Positions 1 to 8,299 of a DNA stretch of 61,905 nt are shown one piece after another. Each line of letters begins with the position of its first letter. Within the stretch, counting starts at the first letter, position 1. Source of the stretch: a bacterium (GTDB taxonomy: Bacteria; Hydrothermota; UBA3073; JACQXS01; JAQTXJ01); contig JAQUPX010000001.1 of the NCBI GenBank assembly GCA_028716385.1, positions 891,674 to 953,578 of the forward strand, in the 5' to 3' direction. The notes under the pieces are model-generated. The model had not been told where the DNA came from. It did no database searches and worked only from the letters and a program-made list of their open reading frames with translations. The position numbers and the translations under genes were made by a program.

Positions 1-461
1 CTTATATGGATTTTTGATAACCCTGATTTTATAATATTATGAGCCATAGATTCGTTTATCAATACGCCATTTGAGAATATAGTCGTGATAACGTAAGGAC
101 GCGTATGTTTTATGTATCTGATTATATCAAAAAATTGAGGATGGAGTAATGGTTCACCAACTCCATTTAAGCTTACGGATAATGCGTGCGGAAATTCGTT
201 AAATACTTTTTTAAATTCATTAAAACCCATCATTCCGGTTTTATATTCTGTTTTTTTTATGCAGTGGATACAATCAAGGTTACATTTATTTGTGAGCTCA
301 ATGCCTATACGATAAGGATAAAAGCGTAATGCTTTTTTATAATGAGAAGCTTCGTATTTGTGCAATAACCCGTATAATAAAGATTTGAAATAGAAATAAT
401 TTAACTTGGAATTTCCCGCTCCTCTGGGGCGTGGGATGAAATGTTTTGTGCGATTTGTCAT
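1..461 (-). CDS. Radical SAM enzyme, N-terminal part (runs off window)
   Basis: The complement reads leftward off the window edge and encodes the iron-sulphur motif C-x3-C-x2-C as CNLDCIHC (codons within 261-284). It is preceded by YRIGIELTNK and followed by LNGVGEPLLHP, which fits the GGEP region of radical SAM proteins of the SPASM/MoaA-like type. Such enzymes bind a [4Fe-4S] cluster and cleave S-adenosylmethionine; the substrate cannot be told from this fragment. The start is unsure. The first in-frame ATG (461) lies inside a dispersed repeat, and a TTG at 365 begins closer to the conserved part. No partner gene is visible because the next gene, sucC, is 750 bases away behind a repeat block. 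Confidence 0.75.
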   Translation of the reverse strand, partial: MTNRTKHFIPRPRGAGNSKLNYFYFKSLLYGLLHKYEASHYKKALRFYPYRIGIELTNKCNLDCIHCIKKTEYKTGMMGFNEFKKVFNEFPHALSVSLNGVGEPLLHPQFFDIIRYIKHTRPYVITTIFSNGVLINESMAHNIIKSGLSKIHI

Positions 462-481
462 TCCTGCGGAAGCAGGAATCC
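457..481. repeat. Dispersed 25-bp inverted repeat at the radical SAM gene start
   Basis: The stretch contains ATTCCTGC, GGAA, GCAGGAAT, a perfect 8-bp stem. It resembles the short palindromes found scattered in many bacterial intergenic regions. It overlaps the most distal possible start codon of the radical SAM gene, which argues that the true start is further into the gene. Confidence 0.6.
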
Positions 482-1213
482 ATTGTTTTTGTTGCTTTTC
501 GATGCCCTGCAGTTTGCGGCGTTGGAGATTCATTTTCATCTTATTGTTTTTATTCTTAACTATAACTCTTATCCTGTCAATACTTTTTCTTCTCTGCGTT
601 CTCTGTGGTTTGCTTTTCCCTTCTCTGTGTTAATCTTGCCTGCCTGCCATTCTGTTTGGAAGGTAGAAATCGTTTTTTGTTCATTCTTTTTCTATTTTTT
701 GTCTGTTCAAATCTTGTAGAAATCGTGTGGTTAGTTGGACTTTGCGACGTAGGCGCATTAGACCAACTTATCCAGCTCAGCTGGGAATCTCGTGGTTCCA
801 CTTTGTTATCCGTTCTCTGTTTTTTCTTTCTTCCGTTCTCTGTTATTTTTTAACCCAAAACCTTTCTTTTATTTTTTCTTCTCTGCGTAAATCCTATTCT
901 GTTGATCCTGTCTTTTGTAACTCTAATTTTCTGTCTTTGTTTCCTTCTCTTTTATCGTTTGAATCTGCGCTAATCTGCGTCCAAAAACTCTTTCAGTTAT
1001 CTGTTTTTCGTGTCTTTCTATATTTCTTTCCTGTTTCGTGGTTATTTGTTTCCTTTTTTCCGTGTCTTTCTGTGTCATTCCCTGCCTGCCGGCAGGCAGG
1101 TGTGGCTGAAATTTTTTGTCCTTTACTGACCACCGACTACTGACCACTGTTTTCTTTCCTGTTTCGTGGCTATTTGTTAATTTTTGAGCGGACTTTTTTG
1201 CAGGAAAACTTTA
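482..1213. repeat. Mosaic intergenic repeat block 1 (no gene)
   Basis: No convincing gene is present; the open frames are low-complexity and rich in Phe, Leu and Ser. The + strand is pyrimidine-rich and built of short recurring phrases such as TTCTCTGCGTTCTCTGTGG. Several phrases recur in block 2 (2399-3127): the segment at about 622-720 matches about 2563-2655, 851-886 matches 2779-2814, about 975-1000 matches about 3014-3040, and about 1007-1050 matches about 2727-2770. It also contains TTATCCAGCTCAGCTGGG at 768-785. Confidence 0.7.
1081..1100. repeat. Perfect 20-bp palindrome CCTGCCTGCCGGCAGGCAGG
   Basis: This is a self-complementary 20-mer in intergenic DNA. An identical copy lies at 2667-2686 and a degenerate copy lies in frame within the glycosyltransferase gene at 3810-3825. 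Confidence 0.85.
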
Positions 1214-2398
1214 TTATAGTTTCTTAGCTACTTTTATTGTTTCTTTAATTACTTCTTCAATAGGGGTATCTGATTTATAAATTTTAATATTCTTAAATAA
1301 ATCAGGATATTCTTTAAATGCCTCATTAAAAATCTGTCTGCCTTCTGCTTCCATATTCCCTGCCATACGCATAATCATTGGTTTGCTTGGCTTATTTTCA
1401 ATAACATATTTCACAACTGCTTTTGCCCAGTCATCGCAGCGGGATATTCCTCCAAAACGAGCCCCGAAAATAGCTTTTACACGTGGATTGTTTATTAAAA
1501 GCCCTATCATAAGTTGCAATCTTTCTTGTGTGGGGGCTCCACCGGAATCCATAAAATTAGCCGGTTTACCGCCAAACTTCGTTATCAAATCCAGTGAGGC
1601 TATACCGAATCCTGCTCCTCCCGGGAATACACCGATATCCCCGTCAAGTTCAACATAAGGTACCCCGGCAGATTTTGCAATTTGCTCGGAAGCGGTAAGT
1701 TCCCCGACTTCATGGCGGGCTTCTATTCCCAATTTTTTTAGAATAGGATGTCTGAACATTGCGTCTTCATCAATATCAACCTTCGAATCAAGAGCAATGA
1801 ATTTCCCGTTTGAAGTCATAACAAGCGGGTTTATCTCGACAAGTTTTGCTTCGCAAGCAAGAAACAAATTGTACATATTTGATATAATCGCGCCTGCTTC
1901 GACTACTCCGTTACCGGTAATTCCCATTTTACTTGCAAGTTGTCTCCCAAGATACGCATCAGGCCGAACTCCTACGTCAACATAATGTTTTATTATGCTT
2001 TTGGGTGAAGTTTTTGCGATAGCTTCTATATCCATGCCGCCTTCTTTTGAAACAATGAGTAAAAGTTTATGGATAGTCCTGTCAATCGTAGCCGAAACAT
2101 AAAATTCGTGAGATATGGGAATTTTTTCTTCTACTAGGATTTTTTTTATCTCATAGCCGGAAACGGATTTGCCAAGCATACCTTTTATCTCGTCTACGGC
2201 TTCGGAATAAGAATTAACGATTTTAATGATTCCTGATTTTCCACGTCCGCCAACAAATATCTGAGCTTTTAATACTACGGGATAAACGACTTTATCGAGT
2301 TCACTAAGTTCGGAAATGTTTCCTATTAATACGCTGCGGGGTACAGGAATCTTGTACTCTTTAAACAACATCTTACCTTCATATTCATATAGTCTCAT
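1214..2398 (-). CDS. sucC: Succinyl-CoA ligase (ADP-forming) beta subunit
   Basis: This 394-residue protein has normal length for SucC. It begins MRLYEYEGKMLFKEYKIPVP, the usual opening of the ATP-grasp domain. It carries the metal-site segment KLVEINPLV near residue 190 and the C-terminal CoA-ligase part with FMDSGGAPTQERLQ and GARFGGISRCDDWA. SucCD interconverts succinyl-CoA and succinate with formation of ATP in the TCA cycle. The DSGGAP stretch replaces the commoner DVGGGA, so a related acid-CoA ligase (for example a citryl-CoA or other acyl-CoA synthetase large subunit) is possible. The alpha subunit gene sucD is not adjacent and not in the window. Repeat blocks flank it on both sides, so it appears to be transcribed alone. 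Confidence 0.9.
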   Translation of the reverse strand: MRLYEYEGKMLFKEYKIPVPRSVLIGNISELSELDKVVYPVVLKAQIFVGGRGKSGIIKIVNSYSEAVDEIKGMLGKSVSGYEIKKILVEEKIPISHEFYVSATIDRTIHKLLLIVSKEGGMDIEAIAKTSPKSIIKHYVDVGVRPDAYLGRQLASKMGITGNGVVEAGAIISNMYNLFLACEAKLVEINPLVMTSNGKFIALDSKVDIDEDAMFRHPILKKLGIEARHEVGELTASEQIAKSAGVPYVELDGDIGVFPGGAGFGIASLDLITKFGGKPANFMDSGGAPTQERLQLMIGLLINNPRVKAIFGARFGGISRCDDWAKAVVKYVIENKPSKPMIMRMAGNMEAEGRQIFNEAFKEYPDLFKNIKIYKSDTPIEEVIKETIKVAKKL

Positions 2399-3127
2399 AA
2401 TTTTCCCAATTTAATAATAAAATATTTATTGTCAATAATTAATCGTTAGTATGCTAAAAAAACCACTTTTTGCTTCGTATATAATTGTATGGTTACTATT
2501 TTGTGTTTCTGTGCTATTCTGTCTCTATTCTATGTTAATCTGTTACTCTAAAACTTTTCTTTTCTCTGTGTTAATCTTGCCTGCCTGCCATTCTGTTTGG
2601 AAGGTAGAAATCGTTTTTTTGTTCGTTCATTTTCTATTTCTTGTCTGTTCAAATCTCGTGAAAATCCCTGCCTGCCGGCAGGCAGGTGTGAAATCTTGTG
2701 GTTCCAATCCGTTTTCTGTCCTCTGTTTTCGTGTCTTTCTATATTTCTTTCCTGTTTCGTGGTTATTTGTTATTTTTTAACCCAAAAACTTTCTTTTATT
2801 TTTTCTTATCTGCGAATATCCCATTCTGTTTATCTTTTTTATATCTTTTTCTATTTTATCTCTATGTTTCTCTGTTTTTTAATCTTGTTGTTAGTTAGAC
2901 TTTGTCCTGTCAAGGACTTATAGTCAAACTCTTAGGAGTTTTACTCCTTAGAGATTGCTATCCCGCTAGCGGGAGTCTAACTTATCCAGCTCAGCTGGGT
3001 TATCTGCGTTTATCTGCGTCCAAAAACTCTTTCAGTTCTCTCTGTATTTGGAGTTTACCCCGCCTTGTCGAAGATCTCGCCGTAGGAGGAGCGGCTTGGG
3101 CAATTCATTCGTTTTTAAGGGGAAATT
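2399..3127. repeat. Mosaic intergenic repeat block 2 (no gene)
   Basis: This 730-base stretch is non-coding and shares many phrases with block 1 in a partly rearranged order. It contains CCTGCCTGCCGGCAGGCAGG (2667-2686), the palindrome CCCGCTAGCGGG (2962-2973), TTATCCAGCTCAGCTGGG (2982-2999) and TTGTCGAAGATCTCGCC (3065-3081). The last 17-mer recurs inside mntP at 17918-17934. Confidence 0.7.
2667..2686. repeat. Second copy of the 20-bp CCTGCC palindrome
   Basis: It is identical to 1081-1100, and both copies are followed by TGTG. Different sequence flanks the two copies further out, so this is a dispersed unit and not simply part of one long duplication. Confidence 0.85.
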
Positions 3128-3547
3128 TTACCGATTGATAACTTCTATTTCTCTATTCCCATTATCTAGAATATTGATTTTTATATCTATTCTTTTGGCG
3201 GGTAATAATCCTGTTGCTTTCTCTGCCCATTCAATGACACAAATTCCCTGATTTTCAAATAGTTCGTCTAATCCGAGATTAAGTATGTTTTCCGGTTTGT
3301 CTATTCTGTATAAATCTATGTGGTATAAAGGTATTCTGCATTGATATTCGTTCATAAAGACAAAACTTGGACTATTTACGTCTATAGTACAATCAAGTCC
3401 TTTAGCGATGCCTTTAACAAAAACCGTTTTTCCTGCTCCAAATTCCCCATATAAAGCTATAAGAGTATTCTTTTTTAGCTTTTTGCCTAATTTCTCACCA
3501 AATTCTAAGGTTTCTTCCGTACTATTAGATATTATTACATTCTTCAT
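3128..3547 (-). CDS. tsaE: tRNA threonylcarbamoyladenosine biosynthesis ATPase TsaE
   Basis: A 139-residue P-loop protein with Walker A GEFGAGKT at residues 34-41 and the family landmarks NSPSFVFMNEY, YHIDLYRI and CVIEWAEKA. TsaE is the ATPase partner of TsaB and TsaD in adding the threonylcarbamoyl group to A37 of ANN-decoding tRNAs in the cytoplasm. TsaC, which supplies the activated intermediate, is encoded at 12696-13277 in this window; tsaB and tsaD are not seen. The gene is transcribed divergently from the glycosyltransferase operon, with 159 bases between the starts. Confidence 0.93.
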   Translation of the reverse strand: MKNVIISNSTEETLEFGEKLGKKLKKNTLIALYGEFGAGKTVFVKGIAKGLDCTIDVNSPSFVFMNEYQCRIPLYHIDLYRIDKPENILNLGLDELFENQGICVIEWAEKATGLLPAKRIDIKINILDNGNREIEVINR

Positions 3548-3665
3548 ATAGTTTCATACCCAGAGAATGATTTCTAAATGAATATCTGCAAAAGTCAAGC
3601 CTAAATTTATGCTTACTTCCATTAGGCAAGTTGAGAAATAATAGGTAGCTACCTAAAAAAACATC

Positions 3666-3694
3666 TTGACGAAGGATTGCCTGATAATTAAAGT
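3666..3694 (+). promoter_or_regulatory. Possible sigma-70 promoter of the polysaccharide operon
   Basis: TTGACG (3666-3671) is followed after 17 bases by TAAAGT (3689-3694), 12 bases before the ATG of the first glycosyltransferase. The -10 match is only four of six, so the call is tentative. Confidence 0.3.
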
Positions 3695-3706
3695 ATTCAT
3701 AACACT

Positions 3707-4978
3707 ATGAATATATTGGTAATTTCCAATCTTTATCCGCCATATTATATTGGAGGATATGAACTGCGATGCAACGATATTGTAGATAACCTAATAAAAC
3801 GCGGACACTTGACTGCCGACAGGCACGCTAGAGTTACAGTTCTTACCGGCAACTATTTCATCTCAGGTAAATCAGACGGATTTGATGCGATAGAAAAAAA
3901 CAACATACACAGAAAATTGCATTTTCAGGATAAATACCCGTCAAAAGTTTCCCTGAAGAGCACTATTATAAAAGAATTGAAAGATAATAAGATTTTGAAA
4001 GACACGATAAAACAAACTAATCCTGACCTAATATATGTTTTTAATATGGGAGGGTTGAGCAAATCTTTACTTAGAACGATAGAAGGATATAAAATTCCTG
4101 TAGTTTACGATATTTCGGATTACTGGTTGTCCGGGGAGGGAATTCTGGATAACTGGTTGTTATACTGGCAACAATCTCCGACGCTGCCAATTGCAAGATT
4201 TATAAAGTTGAAAATGGAAGCCCTGATAACTAAAAACTTTTTAAACAGATTAACTAAATATATTTTGCCTATACAATCACACTCTTTTAACCTAAATTTT
4301 AGTTATTTTACTAGCAATTTCCTTAAAGAATCGTATATTAAATCCGGTTTCAATGTTAAAAATTCTCCCGTAATATATTGTGGAATTCCCGTAGAGTTGA
4401 TTCCACATAAGTTATCCCGGGTAAATAATCCCTTTAGTTTATTATACGTTGGCAGTATAGCACCCCATAAGGGGACTCTTGCAATTATTAAAGCAATATC
4501 CATATTGACAAAGAAAGGATTTCAAGTTAATTTAACTCTAATAGGGGGGATGGATTTGGACTACTTTAAAGAAATGAATTCTTTGGTCTCTTCAGAAAAC
4601 TTGCCGGTAACATATAAAGGAATATATAAAAGGGAAGAAATATTAAAAACGTATAAAGATTACGATACTCTCGTGTTTTCAAGCGTATGGGATGAACCGT
4701 TTAGTCTTACTTTACTTGAAGGAATGACGGCAGGGTTAGCTGTAATAAGCACAACTACAGGTGGCAGCAGTGAAATCTTGAAAAATGAAGAAAATTGTTT
4801 AACCTTTGAACCGGGTAATGCAAATGAATTGGCAAAAAAAATAGAATTGCTGATGAACAATAACAATATGTATGAAAAAATAAACAGTAATGCCTCTAAA
4901 TTTGTTAAAGAAAATTTCACAACGGATAAGATGATAAATAAAATAGAAGATTACTTAAAACAAGCAATAACAAAATAA
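3707..4978 (+). CDS. Glycosyltransferase family 4 (GT-B fold)
   Basis: A 423-residue cytoplasmic or membrane-associated enzyme expected to transfer a sugar from a nucleotide-sugar donor onto a growing glycan. The N-terminal Rossmann half opens MNILVISNLYPPYYIGGYE with the glycine-rich loop. The donor-binding half has LLYVGSIAPHKG near residue 247 and the GT4 E-x7-E signature in DEPFSLTLLEG near residue 328. It is the first gene of a tightly packed run of five or six genes. Residues 35-42 (LTADRHAR) interrupt the usual RGH-VTVLTG junction and are encoded by a degenerate dispersed palindrome (3810-3825), an in-frame insertion. Acceptor and donor cannot be told from sequence. Confidence 0.88.
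   Translation: MNILVISNLYPPYYIGGYELRCNDIVDNLIKRGHLTADRHARVTVLTGNYFISGKSDGFDAIEKNNIHRKLHFQDKYPSKVSLKSTIIKELKDNKILKDTIKQTNPDLIYVFNMGGLSKSLLRTIEGYKIPVVYDISDYWLSGEGILDNWLLYWQQSPTLPIARFIKLKMEALITKNFLNRLTKYILPIQSHSFNLNFSYFTSNFLKESYIKSGFNVKNSPVIYCGIPVELIPHKLSRVNNPFSLLYVGSIAPHKGTLAIIKAISILTKKGFQVNLTLIGGMDLDYFKEMNSLVSSENLPVTYKGIYKREEILKTYKDYDTLVFSSVWDEPFSLTLLEGMTAGLAVISTTTGGSSEILKNEENCLTFEPGNANELAKKIELLMNNNNMYEKINSNASKFVKENFTTDKMINKIEDYLKQAITK
3810..3825. repeat. Degenerate CCTGCC-type palindrome inside a coding region
   Basis: TGACTGCCGACAGGCA differs from the core TGCCTGCCGGCAGGCA of the 20-bp intergenic palindrome at two positions. It lies in frame in the glycosyltransferase gene, where it encodes part of an extra loop. 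Confidence 0.6.
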
Positions 4979-5341
4979 ATGAATACTTTTGAAATCAAAG
5001 GCAATGAAATAAAAGAAAAAGAACTTTTAAAAAGTATTAAGGATAAAATAAAAGGAAAAAAGTATAGCAATTTAACTCTTAAAATTCTAAAACAAGAATA
5101 TCCGACATTAGAGCTAAAAGACGAGGAGACTTTATACAATCTTTACAAATCAAAAAATAAACTGCGAAAAGCACAAGTATCTTTGTTTTCCGTAGAGCCC
5201 TTAACAAAATTTTATTTTATTCGTAAAATACTTTTAAAAATTAAAAAGCATTTATTCAAAAGCATTATAAGAAAACAGATTATGCGTAATGAAAATGCGA
5301 TAAAAGAAATAGAAGAATTAGCAAAAAAGCTCGTCTCTTAA
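4979..5341 (+). CDS. Small basic helical protein of the glycan operon
   Basis: A 120-residue protein with no recognised family. It is rich in Lys, Glu, Ile and Leu and predicted by eye to be almost entirely helical, with no signal peptide or membrane segment. Its ATG follows directly on the TAA of the upstream glycosyltransferase, and the downstream methyltransferase starts 6 bases after its stop. Translation is therefore probably coupled and the product likely serves the same pathway. Its C-terminal half (KKHLFKSIIRKQIM and following) resembles the helical tails often attached to glycan methyltransferases, but this is only an impression. Confidence 0.7.
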   Translation: MNTFEIKGNEIKEKELLKSIKDKIKGKKYSNLTLKILKQEYPTLELKDEETLYNLYKSKNKLRKAQVSLFSVEPLTKFYFIRKILLKIKKHLFKSIIRKQIMRNENAIKEIEELAKKLVS

Positions 5342-5347
5342 ATTAAA

Positions 5348-6061
5348 ATGAATCCGGAATCAATAAATCCATCTGTTATACCTGAAATAGGCAAATATAA
5401 CGCAAACTTTTATAAAGATTATTATAGTGAAATTAATAAAACAACCGGATTTGGAACAATTGATAAGGAAAAAGTAACTGCTATATTAAAGTTTGTTACA
5501 GGAGATAAAATATTAGATATAGGATGTGGAAAGGGACAATACGTTTCTTATCTTAACTCCCTGGATAAACTTACTTATGGTATGGATTTTGTAAAAGAAT
5601 TTTTACCTTCGGGACAACAAAATGTTGTTTGTGGGAATATAATGCAAATACCTTTCAAGAAGAATAGTTTCGACACTTCTATATTATTTGATGTTTTAGA
5701 ACATACGGACGACGAAAAGGTATTAACTGAAGCGGCAAGAGTAACTAAAAATAGAATAATAGCAACCGTCCCTATGGATTGCAATAATTGGTTTAGGGAG
5801 TTTTATCTTACGTATGCTAATTACATAGACAAAACACATTTAAGATATTATACGGAAGAAAAAATCGACAGGCTTTTTAAGAAATGCGGGCTAAAGGTCA
5901 TAGCTTTATTGCCACATCTTACAGTAGATTTTAACCGGTTTACTGTAAGCGCTATGGAACCGAAAGGGGGAATTATCAATAAATTAATTTTCCGATTTCT
6001 TCCATACGCAAAATTTAAATGTGTAGATACTGCAAAAATTATAATAGCGGATAAAATATAA
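5348..6061 (+). CDS. Class I SAM-dependent methyltransferase
   Basis: A 237-residue enzyme with the SAM-binding motif I ILDIGCGKGQY at residues 55-65, an acidic residue after the second strand (YGMDF), and the motif IV-like FDTSILFDVLEH. These mark a Methyltransf_11/25-type Rossmann fold. It probably methylates a sugar, a lipid-linked glycan or a related small molecule, given that it lies between glycosyltransferase genes with spacings of 4 to 6 bases. No membrane segment is present. The exact acceptor is unknown. Confidence 0.85.
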   Translation: MNPESINPSVIPEIGKYNANFYKDYYSEINKTTGFGTIDKEKVTAILKFVTGDKILDIGCGKGQYVSYLNSLDKLTYGMDFVKEFLPSGQQNVVCGNIMQIPFKKNSFDTSILFDVLEHTDDEKVLTEAARVTKNRIIATVPMDCNNWFREFYLTYANYIDKTHLRYYTEEKIDRLFKKCGLKVIALLPHLTVDFNRFTVSAMEPKGGIINKLIFRFLPYAKFKCVDTAKIIIADKI

Positions 6062-6065
6062 AGTT

Positions 6066-7112
6066 ATGAAAATAAGAGTCGACCAGTTTATATCAAGTTT
6101 TTATCCTAAGTCTGCAGAAGGAGCAGTTTTTAATGATATACTGGAAATTCAAAAAACATTACGGGAAGCCGGTTGTATTTCCGATATATTTACAATAGAC
6201 CCTGAAAAAGGTAGTGGCGCCAAGTTTTATTCCAAATATAATTATAGTTCAAAAAACAATATCGTTATTTATCAATATGGAGAAGGTTCTATATTAACGG
6301 ATTTTCTAATTAAATTAAAAACTAAAAAAGTATTAAGATATCATGGCGTAACCCCGCCTAAATTTCTTAAAGAGACTTCCAAATCCTTATTAGATACTAT
6401 TGGGGGCAATAAAGATACCAAATTACTGATATACGAAATGAATTCATCCCTTGCTACTTCAGAATATACTAAAACAGAATTGAGAAACTTTGGATTTAAT
6501 AATATACATATATTACCTGTTTTTATTGATTTTAATAAGTATAAAAAAATACCGAAAGCTGCCTCAAAAACGAATAAAAATCTCATATTTGTGGGACGCT
6601 TAGTTCCGAATAAAAAGCAGGAAGATATTATAAAAACCTTTTATTATTATCATAAAATTAACCCAAAATCTAATTTGTTCCTGATAGGAGAGTATAAAAG
6701 TTGTCCCCGGTATGTAGATTTCCTGAAAAAGCTGGTAACCGACTTAGAACTTAATAAGAATGTTTGCCTGACAGGACAAATAACTTTCGATGAACTTGTG
6801 AATTTTTACGGGACTTCGGATATATTTATATGTATGAGCGAACACGAGGGATTTTGTGTCCCGTTATTGGAAGCGATGTATTTTAATTTGCCAATCATTG
6901 CATATAAATCAACTGCAATACCTTATACGCTTGAAAATACGGGCATTTTAATAAACAGAAAAAACTACCCTGAAATTGCCGAACTTATAAATATAATTTT
7001 AACGGATAAAAAATTATGTTCAGAAATTATAAAAAAACAGAATAATAGGTTGAAAGAATTTAGCTTAGAAAATACTAAAAATAAGCTTATAAAGTACATT
7101 GAAGAAATATAA
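6066..7112 (+). CDS. Glycosyltransferase family 4
   Basis: A 348-residue GT-B enzyme. The donor-binding half carries NLIFVGRLVPNKKQED near residue 176 and the E-x7-E signature EGFCVPLLE near residue 261. The start is the ATG 5 bases after the methyltransferase stop. The N-terminal acceptor domain includes YQYGEGS and KVLRYHGVTPP, common in hexosyltransferases of exopolysaccharide clusters. It is the second of three related but clearly distinct GT4 enzymes in the operon, each likely adding one residue of a repeat unit. Confidence 0.88.
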   Translation: MKIRVDQFISSFYPKSAEGAVFNDILEIQKTLREAGCISDIFTIDPEKGSGAKFYSKYNYSSKNNIVIYQYGEGSILTDFLIKLKTKKVLRYHGVTPPKFLKETSKSLLDTIGGNKDTKLLIYEMNSSLATSEYTKTELRNFGFNNIHILPVFIDFNKYKKIPKAASKTNKNLIFVGRLVPNKKQEDIIKTFYYYHKINPKSNLFLIGEYKSCPRYVDFLKKLVTDLELNKNVCLTGQITFDELVNFYGTSDIFICMSEHEGFCVPLLEAMYFNLPIIAYKSTAIPYTLENTGILINRKNYPEIAELINIILTDKKLCSEIIKKQNNRLKEFSLENTKNKLIKYIEEI

Positions 7113-7120
7113 TAATCAAA

Positions 7121-8299
7121 GTGAAAATAGCCATTGTTCATAATTTGCCGGCAGGAGGAGCAAAGGTAGTTTTACACGAATGGATTAAACGACTCAATAA
7201 AAATCACCTGATTGATGAATATTGTTTGTCCACATCGGAAACATCGTTTTATGATACCCGAAATCTTGTAAATTCTTTTCATATCTTCAATTATAAAAAG
7301 TTAATCAGGTTTTCACCTGCAAACAAAATCCAGTACCTAAACTTTATTTTTCAATTTATTGATATTTTCAGGCTAAACAGTGTGTATAAAAATATTGCGT
7401 ATCATATAAACGCAAAAGATTATGATATAGTGCTTGCAACACATGACAGATTTCTACAATCCCCATCCTCTTTGAGATGGATAACAAAGCCAACCGTTTA
7501 TTATGTTCACGAGCCACAAGTCCCTTATAAAATAAGGGAAGGTATAATAAATTATGGAATAATCAATTCTATGTTTAACTTCTTGTTCCCAAAATGTACT
7601 ACATTGTTTGATAAAATGAATATGAGATGCGCAGATTACATTTTAGTAAATTCAAAAAATACTCAAAAAAACTTTGTAAAAAAATATAAAAGGGATGCTA
7701 CAGTGTGTTATTATGGCGTAGATACGAAGGAATTTCTTCCCACCACAGACAAAAAAGAAAATTTTATACTTTCAATCGGAGCATTAGACCCTGTAAAAGG
7801 ACATAATTTTGTAATAGAATCTGTAGCAAAATTGGATACCCAAATACGACCGGCGATTAAAATTCTGTATGATAGAGGAAGTGAAACCTATAAAGACGAA
7901 CTGATTGCGCTTGCCCAAAAACATAATACAGAAGTATCTTTTGTTTATCAGGCAAAAAGAGACGAACTCCTTTCTTTTTACAATAAAGCAGTAATCGTAG
8001 CTTGTGCTCAAATTAATGAACCATTCGGACTTGTTCCGTTAGAAGCAATGAGTTGCGGAACTCCGGTTGTAGCTGTAAACGAAGGCGGTTTAAGGGAAAC
8101 TGTAATAAATGGTAAAGCAGGAATATTAGTAGAAAGAGATGTTGATAAATTTGCAGAAGCAATGAAATATCTTTTGACAAATGAAAAAATGAGGACACAA
8201 TATTCCCAATATGCATATAAGTATGTAAGAGACAGCTGGAGTTGGGATATTGCAATAACAAAATTAGAAAAAGTATTAGAAAATATAGCAAAAAATTAA
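7121..8299 (+). CDS. Glycosyltransferase family 4
   Basis: A 392-residue GT-B enzyme that starts at GTG (7121), 8 bases after the preceding stop. It opens KIAIVHNLPAGGAKVVLHEW, a typical GT4 glycine loop. The donor-binding part has FILSIGALDPVKGH near residue 216 and the E-x7-E signature EPFGLVPLE near residue 306. No membrane anchor is seen. The stop is immediately followed by the ATG of the carboxypeptidase gene, so the two are likely co-transcribed even though the carboxypeptidase is exported and this enzyme is cytoplasmic. Confidence 0.88.
   Translation: MKIAIVHNLPAGGAKVVLHEWIKRLNKNHLIDEYCLSTSETSFYDTRNLVNSFHIFNYKKLIRFSPANKIQYLNFIFQFIDIFRLNSVYKNIAYHINAKDYDIVLATHDRFLQSPSSLRWITKPTVYYVHEPQVPYKIREGIINYGIINSMFNFLFPKCTTLFDKMNMRCADYILVNSKNTQKNFVKKYKRDATVCYYGVDTKEFLPTTDKKENFILSIGALDPVKGHNFVIESVAKLDTQIRPAIKILYDRGSETYKDELIALAQKHNTEVSFVYQAKRDELLSFYNKAVIVACAQINEPFGLVPLEAMSCGTPVVAVNEGGLRETVINGKAGILVERDVDKFAEAMKYLLTNEKMRTQYSQYAYKYVRDSWSWDIAITKLEKVLENIAKN

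Noticed and set aside
727..1143. 138-codon frame in repeat block 1
   Set aside because: Low-complexity Phe/Leu/Ser translation of pyrimidine-rich repeats, including the palindrome-derived PACRQAG.
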